Below are positions 39,752 through 48,597 of a stretch of DNA of 64,000 nucleotides, piece by piece. A program made the translations under genes and the position numbers. The DNA comes from Flavobacteriales bacterium (GTDB taxonomy: Bacteria > Bacteroidota > Bacteroidia > Flavobacteriales_F > PHOS-HE28), in the NCBI GenBank assembly GCA_016715995.1, contig JADJXF010000014.1, forward strand, positions 62,001 to 126,000. The letters run 5' to 3'. The notes under the pieces were generated by a model, which was not told the DNA's origin, searched no databases, and saw only the letters and a program-made list of their open reading frames with translations. The first letter of the stretch is position 1. Each line of letters begins with the position of its first letter.

Positions 39752-41146
39752 CTACACCTTCACCATCTTCCAACGGCCGAGGTGGAAGAGGTAGCCGCTG
39801 AGCAGAGCCAGCAGGCTCTCGCTAATCGCGATGGAGGCGAACACGCCGTCGGGCCCCCAGCCCAGGAAGCGCGACAGGAACCACGCCAGCGGGATCTCAA
39901 TCATCCAGAAGCAGATCACGTTCATCCACGTCGGCGTGAGCGTATCGCCGGCGCCGTTGAAGGCCTGCGCGAGCACCATGCCGTAGCCGTAAAAGAAGTA
40001 GCCGAGGCACACGATGCGCAGGGCATCGACGCCGTAACGGGCCACTTCAGCGTCGTCGGTGAAGAATCCGATGAGCTGCGGCGCGAAGGCCCAGAATAGA
40101 ATGGCCACGAGCACCATGAAGGCCATGTTGTAATGCCCGCAGAGCCAGGCCGAGCGCGCAGCTCGGTCGGGCTGCTTCGCGCCCAGGTTCTGGCCCACGA
40201 GCGTGCTGGCTGCATTGGCCATGCCCCAGGCCGGCAACAGGCTGAAGATGATGATGCGCACCGCGATGGTATAACCCGCGACCGCGGAGCTGCCGAAGGT
40301 GGAGATGATGCGCACAAGGAACATCCAGCTGCCACTGGGGATGACGAATTGCACCGTTCCCCAGAACGACACGCGCACGATGTTCCACATCACCGCCAGG
40401 TCCAGCCGCCAGGGCGCGCCACGCAAGGACACCTTCTCACCGACGCGGAATAGGTAATAGAACTGGAGCAGCACGCCGCAACCGCGACCGATGGCCGTAG
40501 CCACCGCTGCACCGGTGACGCCCATGGCAGGGATTGGCCCGAGTCCGAAGATCAGTATCGGATCGAGGATGCAGTTGATGATGTTCGCCAGCCAGAGCGA
40601 CCACAGGGCCATGATGGCATTGCCAGCCCCTCGGAAGATGGCGTTGATCCCGAAAAGCAGCAGGATGACCACGTTGCTGCCGAACATGATGGCCGTGTAT
40701 GCGCTGCCTTCGGCCTGCACCGCTGCCGAGGCGCCCATGAGCCGCAGGATGTCCGGCGCGAAGGCCACGCCGGGGACCGCGATCAACGCGCCGAGCAAAA
40801 TGGCGAGCATCACCCCTTGCAGCGCTGCGCGCGAGGCGCCTGCGGCATCCTTCTCCCCCGTGCGCCGCGCCACCACCGCCGTGATGCCCATGCCCATGCC
40901 CCAGGCCAGCGAGTAGATAAGGGTCATCACGCTCTCGGTGAGGCCCACCGTGGCCACGGCATCCACGCCGATGCGGCTCACGAAGAATACGTCCACCACC
41001 GCGAAGAGCGCCTCCCCGGCCATCTCCAACACCATCGGGATGCTCAGCAGCACGATGGCGCGCCGCACCCCCATGGAGGTGAAATCCAGGTCCTCGGCGC
41101 CACGAAGGGCCTGGACGATGATATCGGTGAAGCGCTTCGAGCGCAT
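39752..41146 (-). CDS. MATE-family efflux transporter
   Basis: The 464-residue protein has about 12 transmembrane helices in two similar halves. MATE landmarks are present: RAIVLLSIPMVLEMAGEALFAVVDVFFVSRIG at the start of half one and the usual GAGNAIMALWSLWLANIINCILDPILIFG near its end; half two begins after about 240. MATE pumps export cationic drugs or metabolites, driven by Na+ or H+. ATG 41146 is chosen because the extra upstream residues are Ser/Pro-rich and unlike the family. The transporter class is clear; the substrate is unknown. The gene is convergent with the deiodinase-like gene and divergent from the OmpA gene. Confidence 0.92.
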   Translation of the reverse strand: MRSKRFTDIIVQALRGAEDLDFTSMGVRRAIVLLSIPMVLEMAGEALFAVVDVFFVSRIGVDAVATVGLTESVMTLIYSLAWGMGMGITAVVARRTGEKDAAGASRAALQGVMLAILLGALIAVPGVAFAPDILRLMGASAAVQAEGSAYTAIMFGSNVVILLLFGINAIFRGAGNAIMALWSLWLANIINCILDPILIFGLGPIPAMGVTGAAVATAIGRGCGVLLQFYYLFRVGEKVSLRGAPWRLDLAVMWNIVRVSFWGTVQFVIPSGSWMFLVRIISTFGSSAVAGYTIAVRIIIFSLLPAWGMANAASTLVGQNLGAKQPDRAARSAWLCGHYNMAFMVLVAILFWAFAPQLIGFFTDDAEVARYGVDALRIVCLGYFFYGYGMVLAQAFNGAGDTLTPTWMNVICFWMIEIPLAWFLSRFLGWGPDGVFASIAISESLLALLSGYLFHLGRWKMVKV

Positions 41147-41277
41147 GAGGGACAAGGACGACGACGGGAAAGCCGTCGTTGCCCAGTCCGCCAAGATGCA
41201 TAAGCCGCCGCATCAACACACATCCTTTCGTTCAAACCGTTCCGGTCCGCAAACCCGACTGCGCTTCGGCGCCCCGG

Positions 41278-41285
41278 TAGCTTTG
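41278..41285 (+). promoter_or_regulatory. -7 box four bases before the OmpA gene
   Basis: TAGCTTTG is a perfect TAnnTTTG -7 box and ends four bases before ATG 41290. Confidence 0.5.
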
Positions 41286-41289
41286 CGCC

Positions 41290-42477
41290 ATGCACCGCTT
41301 GATCATAATCGCCGCTTCCTTCCTCGCTTGGCCGACCGGGGCAATCGCCCAGACCATCCTCGAGCGCGCACTGGCCAATGACACGATGCCGAACCTGGTT
41401 CCCAATCCGGGATTCGAAGAGGTGGAGCGGACCTATTGCGCCTGGACAACCGATGTGGCCAAGTTCAATGCCGCCGTCATCGGCTGGAGCTCGCCCACGC
41501 AGACCACCCCCGATCACTTCAGCACCACCCTGGATCCCGAGTGCTGGGCGCACCCGAAGAAGCACAGCGGTGGCAAGCAGACCACGCGCAACGGGAGCGC
41601 CATGGCGGGCATCAAGACCTACGGCAAGGGCAATACGCCGACCTACTGGCATGAGTACGTGCAGGGTGAACTGAAGGAGCCGCTTCAGGCAGGTGTCCGC
41701 TACATCGCCGAGTGCTGGGTGCTCCGCACCGTGCGCAGCAACGAGGCCAGCAACAACATCGGCATGCTCTTCCAAGAGGCGCCCGTCAGCACGCGCGACT
41801 GCCTGCCATTGCACATCACGCCGCAGGTGAACGAGGAGAAAGTGGTGAAGGGCGGCTGGCACAAGGTGCGCGGCGTGTTCGACGCCACCGGCACGGAGCG
41901 CTTCGTGCTCATCGGCAATTTCTACGGCGATGATGCCACGCTGCACGAGCGCCAGGCGCAGGGTGAGCGTGGCGCGTACTATTTCATCGATGATGTGAAC
42001 GTGCGCGTGGCCCCACCAGGCACAGCCCTCACCGCGAAGCCGAAGGAGAGCCTGCCGCCGCCGCCGCGACCGGTGGTGCCCGACCATGTGAGCAGCACAA
42101 CGGTTGACATCCACCAAGTGGAGCCGACGGTGGGCACGCGCGTGCGATTGGATAATGTGCAGTTCGCCTTCGACAAGGCCGACCTGCTGCCCGGCTATGA
42201 GAAGGAACTGGACAAGCTGGTGGACCTGATGACCGACTTCCCCTTCCTCCGCGTGGAGATCGAGGGCCACACCGACGATCAAGGCAGCGATGCCTACAAC
42301 GTGAAGCTGAGCGACGATCGCGCCAAGGCGGTGGTGGATTACCTGCTGAAGAAAAAGGTGGAGGTGAGCCGCCTCAGCTGGAAAGGCTACGGTGAGAGCA
42401 AGCCGCTGGCGCCGAACGACGGCGAGGCGAACCGAGCCATCAACCGCCGGGTGGAGTTCCGGATCATCGAGCGGTAG
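41290..42477 (+). CDS. OmpA-family outer-membrane protein
   Basis: The 395-residue protein has a signal peptide (about 1-20, AIAQ) and a region (about 33-245) like a carbohydrate-binding jelly roll (PNLVPNPGFEEVE...; RGAYYFIDDVNVRV). A Pro-rich linker leads to a C-terminal OmpA domain (about 285-395: VQFAFDKADLLPGYEKELDKLV...EGHTDDQGSDAYNVKLSDDRAKAVVDYL). The OmpA domain should bind peptidoglycan. The arrangement is found in surface-layer and gliding-associated proteins of the phylum, but the specific role is unknown. It overlaps the convergent gene at its 3' end by 14 bases. Confidence 0.87.
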   Translation: MHRLIIIAASFLAWPTGAIAQTILERALANDTMPNLVPNPGFEEVERTYCAWTTDVAKFNAAVIGWSSPTQTTPDHFSTTLDPECWAHPKKHSGGKQTTRNGSAMAGIKTYGKGNTPTYWHEYVQGELKEPLQAGVRYIAECWVLRTVRSNEASNNIGMLFQEAPVSTRDCLPLHITPQVNEEKVVKGGWHKVRGVFDATGTERFVLIGNFYGDDATLHERQAQGERGAYYFIDDVNVRVAPPGTALTAKPKESLPPPPRPVVPDHVSSTTVDIHQVEPTVGTRVRLDNVQFAFDKADLLPGYEKELDKLVDLMTDFPFLRVEIEGHTDDQGSDAYNVKLSDDRAKAVVDYLLKKKVEVSRLSWKGYGESKPLAPNDGEANRAINRRVEFRIIER

Positions 42478-42973
42478 GGCGCACGGCCTCCAGCAGCAAC
42501 TTCTGTCGTTCGCGCATCCCCTCAGTGTAGGCGATGTCCCACTCGATGTTGCCTGAGTCGCTGTTGTAGCGCGCGATACCGAAGGGTTCCAGCAGCACCG
42601 TGTAATCGATGCCCGGCTGCTCCGCTAGCATGGTGATGTCCACGTTCATCCCGAAGCCGCCCTCCCATTCCGTTTCAGGAATGCCCGTGAGCATGATCTG
42701 GATGCGCTTGTTCACATAACCCTCAACGCTGTATGTGACGAGCCACTCGCCATTTCGAGCCAGCACCATCTCGTACTTGCCGCTGTCGCCAGTGGCAGCC
42801 TCAACCCTCCGTCCCCACTTCCTGTCGATGGCCTCCACGCTGAAGCCCATGAAGCGCTCGGCAGTAGCGAAGTCCTTCACCACGCCGTACACCAGGCAGT
42901 CCGACTCTTGGGCGCGCAATGCAACGGATGAGCAGAGCGCGAGCACTGCGGCGAAGCGGGCGGAGCGGGGCAT
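42464..42973 (-). CDS. Secreted carboxypeptidase-regulatory-like (CarboxypepD_reg-like) domain protein
   Basis: The 169-residue protein has a signal peptide (to about residue 22, VALRAQ). The mature part carries a beta-sandwich of the CarboxypepD_reg-like type: YGVVKDFATAERFMGFSVEAIDR..., EAATGDSGKYEMVLARNGEWLVTYSVEGYVNKRIQIML. Such domains serve as binding or stability modules on exported proteins. It is short and may be a stand-alone module in the periplasm or on the surface. ATG 42973 gives the signal peptide. Its 3' end overlaps the OmpA gene. A TACATTCA -7-like box lies about 20 bases upstream, in the region shared with the divergent DinB-like gene. Confidence 0.68.
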   Translation of the reverse strand: MPRSARFAAVLALCSSVALRAQESDCLVYGVVKDFATAERFMGFSVEAIDRKWGRRVEAATGDSGKYEMVLARNGEWLVTYSVEGYVNKRIQIMLTGIPETEWEGGFGMNVDITMLAEQPGIDYTVLLEPFGIARYNSDSGNIEWDIAYTEGMRERQKLLLEAVRPTAR

Positions 42974-43035
42974 GGACCGGTGGCAGTTTGCGGACGTGAA
43001 TGTAGACGCCAACTTCGCTGTCCCGCCAGCGCGGG

Positions 43036-43566
43036 ATGAAACACATGGAAGCCCTCGATTTCCTCACCAGCGCACGCAAGGAATTCCGCTACTATCGCAG
43101 CCTCGGCGACAGGACCTTCACACAACTGCCCGATGCGGACCTTTTCTACGAGCCCGCGCCCGGCAGCAACTCCATCGCGGTTATCGTGCAACATCTGCAC
43201 GGCAACATGCTAAGTCGCTGGACCGACTTCCTCACCAGCGACGGCGAAAAGCCTTGGCGGGATCGCGACGGCGAATTCGAGCCGCGCATCGCAACGCGTG
43301 ATGAGTTGCTCGTGCTGTGGAACGAAGGCTGGGACCGCCTCCTCGCCGCCATCGATCCGCTCACATCTTCCGACCTGGACCGCATCGTGCGCATCCGCGC
43401 CGAGCCGCACACCGTTGCGCAGGCCATCACACGGCAGCTGGCCCATGTGCCCTATCACGTGGGGCAGATCGTGCTGTTGGGCAAGCTTTGCCTCGGCGCC
43501 GCATTCCAGAGCCTTTCCATCCCCAAGGGTGGCTCCTCCGCATTCAATCGCACCAAGGGGATGTGA
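43036..43566 (+). CDS. DinB/DUF1572-family protein
   Basis: The 176-residue protein has the four-helix DinB-like fold. His residues in VQHLHGNMLSRWTDFL and VAQAITRQLAHVPYHVGQIVLLGKL match the metal-binding histidines of the DUF1572/DinB family. It includes the conserved PGSNSIAVIVQHLHGN segment typical of DUF1572. DinB-type proteins bind divalent metal and may act as thiol S-transferases; the Bacteroidota members have no established reaction. It is not in an obvious operon with the symporter gene 41 bases downstream, which has its own -7-like box. Confidence 0.85.
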   Translation: MKHMEALDFLTSARKEFRYYRSLGDRTFTQLPDADLFYEPAPGSNSIAVIVQHLHGNMLSRWTDFLTSDGEKPWRDRDGEFEPRIATRDELLVLWNEGWDRLLAAIDPLTSSDLDRIVRIRAEPHTVAQAITRQLAHVPYHVGQIVLLGKLCLGAAFQSLSIPKGGSSAFNRTKGM

Positions 43567-43607
43567 TTCATCGCGTGGCATAGCGCACGACATCGGAACT
43601 TCGGCCC

Positions 43608-45314
43608 ATGCACCTGCTGGATTGGGCGATACTTCTCGGCACCTTGGGCTTCATCGTGGGCTACGGCGTGTACAAAACGCGACGGAGCAGCGGCAGCGAG
43701 GACTATCTCCGCGGTGGGCATAACGAGCGCTGGTGGGCAGTAGGCCTCAGTGTGATGGCCACGCAGGCCAGTGCCATCACCTTCCTCAGCACTCCAGGAC
43801 AAGGCTACCTCGACGGCCTGGGCTTCGTGCAGTTCTACTTCGGGCTGCCGCTTGCCATGCTGGTGATCAACCGCGTCTTCATCCCGCTCTACTACAAATG
43901 GAACGTGTACACCGCTTACGAATTCATCGGCAAGCGCTTCGATGCGCGCACGCGATTGCTCACGGCCGGGCTCTTCCTCATTCAGCGCGGGCTGGCGGCC
44001 GGCATCACCATCTACGCGCCCAGCATCATCCTCAGCAAGGTGCTGCACTGGCCGCTCTCGTGGACCTGCGTGTTCATCGGCGCGTTGGTGATCCTCTATA
44101 CCACCACCGGCGGCGCCAAGGCCGTGGGCGTGACGCACAAGCAGCAGATGGCCGTGATGTTCGGCGGGCTCTTCGTGGCCTTCGGGCTGGTGGTCTGGTA
44201 CTTGCGCGAGCACATCGGCTTCGTCGAGAGCCTGCAACTGGCCAGCGCATTGGGCAAGACCCAGGTGATCGACACAAGCTTCGACCCGAGCAACAAGTAC
44301 ACCCTCTGGAGCGGGTTGATCGGCGGTTTCTTCCTTCAACTGGCCTACTTCGGCACCGACCAAAGCCAGGTGCAGCGCTACCTCAGCGGCCGGAACGCTG
44401 ATCAAGCCAAACGCGGGTTATGGATGAACGCGCTGCTGAAGATCCCCATGCAGTTTTTCATCCTGCTCACTGGCGTGCTGGTGTTCGTATTCTATCTTTT
44501 CCATCCGGCACCCGTGCATTGGAACAGTGCGAACATGGAAGCGCTGGATCGAACAGCGCAGAACGACCAGCAACTACTTAGGGACCTGAACTCATTGGAC
44601 CATGTTCATGGTAACAGTGAAGGGGCGATCAGCGTGGCGGCTGATAGTGTTGTTAGTTCATGGAGAAGCGGAGAACTATCAGCTGCTGCCCATCACCTGA
44701 CTGAAATAGAAAGTGGGCTTGGGCGCCGTCAGGTATTCAGTGACTCGCTGATCACCTATATGCACCGAGTTCTGCCCGCCGCCGAGCCCAACGACAAGGA
44801 CTACATCTTCATCACCTTCATCATGGACCACCTGCCCATCGGGGTGATCGGGCTGCTGCTGGCCATGATTTTCAGCGCGGGCATGAGCAGCACAAGCGCG
44901 GAGTTGAGCGCTTTGGCCACCACCAGCGTAGTGGACGTGGTGCGGAAGGAACGCAGCGATGCGCAGCAAGTCTTGGCGACCAAATGGGCCACGGTGCTCT
45001 TCGGTGTGCTGGCGCTGGGCTTCGCGGCCATCTTCTCACTCTTCGAGAACTTGATCCAAGCAGTGAACATCCTGGGCTCCTTGTTCTATGGCACCATCCT
45101 GGGCATCTTCCTCGTGGCCTTCTTCCTGAAGTGGGTGCATGGCACGGCAGTGTTCATCGCTGCGGCTGTCGCGCAGGCTGTCATCTTAATCCTGCACTTC
45201 TCCTCGGTAGAGGTCGCTTTTCTGTGGTACAACCTGATTGCGCCAGCTATCCTGGTCGGCCTTGCCACTGGGATACAGGTCCTTGTGGGTCGATTCGGTC
45301 CAGGGAAGGGATGA
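43608..45314 (+). CDS. Sodium:solute symporter (SSS family)
   Basis: The 568-residue protein has about 13-14 transmembrane helices and SSS signatures: GGHNERWWAVGLSVMATQASAITFLSTPGQGY near the first helices, YTTTGGAKAVGVTHKQQM, and IFSAGMSSTSAELSALATTSVVD in the middle. It should couple Na+ uptake to import of a solute, possibly a sugar or organic acid. An extra loop of about 95 residues (about 300-397) sits between transmembrane segments. Part of its DNA (about 44560-44740) has lower GC than the rest of the gene. The substrate cannot be predicted. Confidence 0.9.
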   Translation: MHLLDWAILLGTLGFIVGYGVYKTRRSSGSEDYLRGGHNERWWAVGLSVMATQASAITFLSTPGQGYLDGLGFVQFYFGLPLAMLVINRVFIPLYYKWNVYTAYEFIGKRFDARTRLLTAGLFLIQRGLAAGITIYAPSIILSKVLHWPLSWTCVFIGALVILYTTTGGAKAVGVTHKQQMAVMFGGLFVAFGLVVWYLREHIGFVESLQLASALGKTQVIDTSFDPSNKYTLWSGLIGGFFLQLAYFGTDQSQVQRYLSGRNADQAKRGLWMNALLKIPMQFFILLTGVLVFVFYLFHPAPVHWNSANMEALDRTAQNDQQLLRDLNSLDHVHGNSEGAISVAADSVVSSWRSGELSAAAHHLTEIESGLGRRQVFSDSLITYMHRVLPAAEPNDKDYIFITFIMDHLPIGVIGLLLAMIFSAGMSSTSAELSALATTSVVDVVRKERSDAQQVLATKWATVLFGVLALGFAAIFSLFENLIQAVNILGSLFYGTILGIFLVAFFLKWVHGTAVFIAAAVAQAVILILHFSSVEVAFLWYNLIAPAILVGLATGIQVLVGRFGPGKG

Positions 45315-45434
45315 CCGGGCATGGCCTAATACCAACCGGTTCCTGTGGCGTTGATCCAAGCATTCCAATCCTTGGCAGCATCTGGGGGCTAGGGCGCGTC
45401 TTCCCATCAGCCGTGACGGACCAACGGAGGTGAT

Positions 45435-45442
45435 TACCTTCG
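45435..45442 (+). promoter_or_regulatory. -7 box of the T9SS adhesin gene
   Basis: TACCTTCG, 35 bases before ATG 45478, the same octamer as before ruvC, hpt and the flavin reductase gene. Confidence 0.5.
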
Positions 45443-45477
45443 GCACCCTAACGGTAGAACCAACCCCTCAATAACCA

Positions 45478-47358
45478 ATGAAAAAGACTGTACTCTTCGG
45501 TGCCTTCCTAGGCATCAGCGTGTTGGTGACGGCCCAGAGCCGCACCTTCCAGACGGCCCGCGCGGCCAAGGCCGACGGCCACGTAGGCTCCGGGGCTTTT
45601 TCGGAGTTCGCCCAAGCCCCCTCGCAAGGGTCGGCGCGTGGCACCACGTTCTGGTCGGAGGATTTCAGCGGTGGCGCCATTCCGGCCGGCTGGACCAATA
45701 CCGATACCGGCACGCCGTCGGGCACGCCGAACGTGACATTCGTGTGGAGCAACGACCCAGCAGCGGTCGCGCCTGCTGCTTTGGGTTACGCCCCTTCTGC
45801 CAACTTCAATGCTCCAGGAGCGAACAATGGATACTTGTGGGCGAATAGCGATCGCGGCCTTCCTGCGGCTCCGGCCACCAACCACCTGACTCAGCTGACC
45901 ACCACGGCCATTGATTGCTCTGGCCAGCCAACGGTGCAGCTGACCTTTGATGGGCTCATCGGCGTGTTTGACCTCGATGCGGCGGACTTCGTGAAGGTGC
46001 GCGTGAGCACGGACCTGTCCAACTGGACCGATTATCAGCCCTTCCCCTGCCTCATCACCGGTGCCGCCGCTCCTCCGTGCTCGCGTTGGTCAGCCAATCC
46101 TGAGCAGGTAATCCTGGACATCTCGGCCACCGCAGCCAACCAGTCCGTGGTGTACCTGCAATTCCAGTGGGAAGGCGGTTGGGAGTACTTCTGGGCCATC
46201 GACAACATCGCCCTCAGCCAGTTGCCGGACTACGAGCGTCGTTTGGCGAATGTCTTCATGACGCACATCGATGGTGGCTATGAGTTCCACCGCATTCCAC
46301 AGAACGAATTCGGCTCTACGATCACCGTGGGCGGCGAAGCGACCAACCAGGGCGCCAACCCCCAGACGAACCTGACCATCACCGCCACGATCAATCCGGG
46401 TGGTCTGACCGCCAGCCAGAACTTCGCGGCCGTTGCCCCAGGTGAGACCGCCAGCATGAGCCAGACGATTAACATCGGCGCGCTCGCGGAAGGCGAGTAC
46501 ACGACCGTTTACACCATCACGTCCAACGAAGATGCGTCTGAATCGGACCCGTCGAACGACACCTACACCCGCAAGTTCAAAGTGGACAACCTGGTGTACA
46601 GTCTGGATGGCAAGGGCGTTCACCCAGCCGGCATCGAGAACCTGACCTCGATGGGATCCAACAGCTTCCTGGACGCTGCGGATGGTTTGGAGATTATGAC
46701 CTATTACCAGTTGCGCGTCAGCACGACGGTATATGCGGTCCGAGCGGAGATCACCTCCGCTACGGTGCCTGGTGGTGCAGTCATCGTCTCCATCCACGAT
46801 ACCCTGCCGGTGTTCAACGATAACATGAACCAGCCGATTGCCCAAAGCGATGTGGTCACGGTGACCGCTGCCGATGTGACCAATGGCTACATCACTGGGG
46901 TGTTCGACAACCCGGTGGTGCTCGCCCCGAACGGTTACTACGCTTCGATCCGTCTGTTGAGCAACAACAACGCGAACGATATCCGCGTGTTCGACGATGT
47001 GACCGTGGCACAGCCCAACATCGCCAGCCTGATCTACATCCCGAACGATGTGGTGTACAGCAACGGTAACGCCAGCGCAGTGCGCTTGGTGCTCGATCCC
47101 ACGATCGGCATCCAGGAGAACCGCGAGCTCATGGGCGTTGGCATGTATCCCAACCCGACCAATGGCGTCCTGAACTTCACCACCGTGCTGAGCGGGAACC
47201 ACGCCATTGAGGTGATGGACATCCTCGGCAACGTCGTGCTGACCCAGCGCCTGAATGGCAATGGCATCATCGACCTCACCGGCATGGCGGTCGGCGTGTA
47301 CATGGTGCGCGTTGAGCATGCCCAAGGCTCCATGGTGCAGCGCATCGCACTGAACTAG
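45478..47358 (+). CDS. T9SS-secreted adhesin-like protein
   Basis: The 626-residue protein has a signal peptide (about 1-19, VLVTAQ). A cleaved-adhesin-like jelly roll (about 55-240: FWSEDFSGGAIPAGWTNTD ... YLQFQWEGGWEYFWAIDNIAL) follows, then beta-sandwich modules of the CARDB/Ig type (about 245-380), and a C-terminal T9SS type A sorting domain (about 550-626) with GMYPNPTNGVLNFT and YMVRVEHAQGSMVQRIAL. It should be exported through the type IX system and attached to the surface or released. The role may be adhesion to surfaces or cells. It is followed by a strong terminator, so it is probably monocistronic. Confidence 0.86.
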   Translation: MKKTVLFGAFLGISVLVTAQSRTFQTARAAKADGHVGSGAFSEFAQAPSQGSARGTTFWSEDFSGGAIPAGWTNTDTGTPSGTPNVTFVWSNDPAAVAPAALGYAPSANFNAPGANNGYLWANSDRGLPAAPATNHLTQLTTTAIDCSGQPTVQLTFDGLIGVFDLDAADFVKVRVSTDLSNWTDYQPFPCLITGAAAPPCSRWSANPEQVILDISATAANQSVVYLQFQWEGGWEYFWAIDNIALSQLPDYERRLANVFMTHIDGGYEFHRIPQNEFGSTITVGGEATNQGANPQTNLTITATINPGGLTASQNFAAVAPGETASMSQTINIGALAEGEYTTVYTITSNEDASESDPSNDTYTRKFKVDNLVYSLDGKGVHPAGIENLTSMGSNSFLDAADGLEIMTYYQLRVSTTVYAVRAEITSATVPGGAVIVSIHDTLPVFNDNMNQPIAQSDVVTVTAADVTNGYITGVFDNPVVLAPNGYYASIRLLSNNNANDIRVFDDVTVAQPNIASLIYIPNDVVYSNGNASAVRLVLDPTIGIQENRELMGVGMYPNPTNGVLNFTTVLSGNHAIEVMDILGNVVLTQRLNGNGIIDLTGMAVGVYMVRVEHAQGSMVQRIALN

Positions 47359-47374
47359 GCCTGACTGTTTCTTG

Positions 47375-47414
47375 GAAGCCCCGCGCGGTACGCCGTGCGG
47401 GGCTTCTTCTTTCC
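47375..47414 (+). terminator. Rho-independent terminator of the T9SS adhesin gene
   Basis: GAAGCCCCGC (47375-47384) and GCGGGGCTTC (47397-47406) are perfect 10-base arms with a 12-base loop, followed by TTCTTT. It begins 16 bases after the stop codon. Confidence 0.8.
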
Positions 47415-47596
47415 CTAAGCAAAGTTCCTTCTGGACGGGGTCAAGGATGCGTTCGGCTTGTGCATAGCATTGAATGACCGGATCAACCTCGGAAGTGGCA
47501 TGGCTGGTTCGAATTAAACAATGCCTACGCTCTCGGTGCATACGCACGATGGTCAAATCGCCCGCGAACCCACCGCCCCAGGGCCTCATCACCTCG

Positions 47597-47624
47597 AAAA
47601 AACGAGCCTCCCGAAGGAGGCTCG
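47597..47624 (-). terminator. Rho-independent terminator of the DUF2911 gene
   Basis: CGAGCCTCC (47603-47611) and GGAGGCTCG (47616-47624) with a CGAA loop form a 9-bp stem. On the minus strand it ends in six T residues (plus-strand AAAAAA at 47597-47602). It is 23 bases after the stop of the minus-strand gene. Confidence 0.8.
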
Positions 47625-47646
47625 CTACCTGGAATCTGGTTCTGTC

Positions 47647-48528
47647 CTACTTCGCTGCCGGAGCAGACCGGCTTCCCGTGTTCTTAGCTTGCATAGCCTT
47701 GGTCCACTCCTCAATCCGCTCGCGGTTCATCTTCACGTAATTCTCATCCTTTTCGGCCTGCGCCAGCGTAATGCTCTCATTGGCGGCGGCGATGGCTTCC
47801 TTGTAATTGCCGTTAGCGGCCTGGGCCAGCGCCAGGGTATGGGTGTTCCAGTACTTCTTCTCCAAGCTCACGCTCTTCTGTGCCCAGGTCAGCGCATCGG
47901 GAATCTGGAGCCCACGGTCCACGCAGAAACGGGCGCTGGAATGGTAGGCGCGATAATCCGCATCAGGCTTGGCCAGGGCCTCCTTGATATTGATGAGCGC
48001 CTGCTTGGTGGCATCAGCATGAATCCGTACCGCCACGCGCATGTGCTCCCACGACAGGACCAGCTCAGCACCGTCCTTCACCACCTTCTCGAAACCGATG
48101 GTGAAGGTCTCCACGGGTTCTCCAACCTTGCCCCGCTGCACCTTGGCCATCAACACATCCTCCTCGGGCTTACGCTCATCCGGACTCCCAAGCTCCGAGT
48201 TGCTGTTCAGGATCACCACCCACGTGTCTTCACTGGGAATGGTGAACAAGGAGTACTTGCCTGCTTTCACCGGCTGTTCCTCGACCATGGCCTCCCCGTC
48301 AAATTCAATCGTGGTGCATTTGTTCGCGCCGGTCCTCCAGACTTCGCCATAAGGCACCAGGTCTCCGAAGATGACTCGGCCTTTCACGCTCGGGCGACTG
48401 TACTCGACCTTGATGGTGGTGAGACCGACAATCTGCTCAATGCTGCCCTTGGGGCTTGGCTGAGGCAGCTTCTGCGCGATGGCGAGAACAGGCGCCGCCA
48501 ACAGCGCCATGGTGATGAGGTGTTTCAT
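47647..48528 (-). CDS. DUF2911 secreted protein with C-terminal TPR-like region
   Basis: The 293-residue protein has a signal peptide (MKHLITMALLAAPVLAIAQ). A DUF2911 domain (about 20-165) has the family stretches VEYSRPSVKGRVIFGDLVPYGEVWRTGANKCTTIEFDGE and KAGKYSLFTIPSEDTWVVILN, typical of Bacteroidota. A short tetratricopeptide-like helical tail (about 190-290) follows. The domain's biochemical role is not known; it is thought to be periplasmic. ATG 48528 is used because it gives a perfect signal peptide. A TATCTTCG -7 box is at 48572-48579 (minus) and a terminator follows the gene. Confidence 0.85.
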   Translation of the reverse strand: MKHLITMALLAAPVLAIAQKLPQPSPKGSIEQIVGLTTIKVEYSRPSVKGRVIFGDLVPYGEVWRTGANKCTTIEFDGEAMVEEQPVKAGKYSLFTIPSEDTWVVILNSNSELGSPDERKPEEDVLMAKVQRGKVGEPVETFTIGFEKVVKDGAELVLSWEHMRVAVRIHADATKQALINIKEALAKPDADYRAYHSSARFCVDRGLQIPDALTWAQKSVSLEKKYWNTHTLALAQAANGNYKEAIAAANESITLAQAEKDENYVKMNRERIEEWTKAMQAKNTGSRSAPAAK

Positions 48529-48571
48529 GGTCGTTTCACATCCCACCGGCATTGGGCCGGGGCAAGGGTCA

Positions 48572-48579
48572 CGAAGATA
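48572..48579 (-). promoter_or_regulatory. -7 box of the DUF2911 gene
   Basis: Minus-strand TATCTTCG, 43 bases before the start codon. It lies just past the clpX stop codon (48598), so this promoter is in the short gap between the two genes. Confidence 0.45.
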
Positions 48580-48597
48580 GTCGGGATGAGCCGATCC

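Noticed and set aside
47490..47520. tRNA-like TGGTTCGAATTAAAC
   Set aside because: The T-loop-like text has no matching acceptor, D- or anticodon arms.
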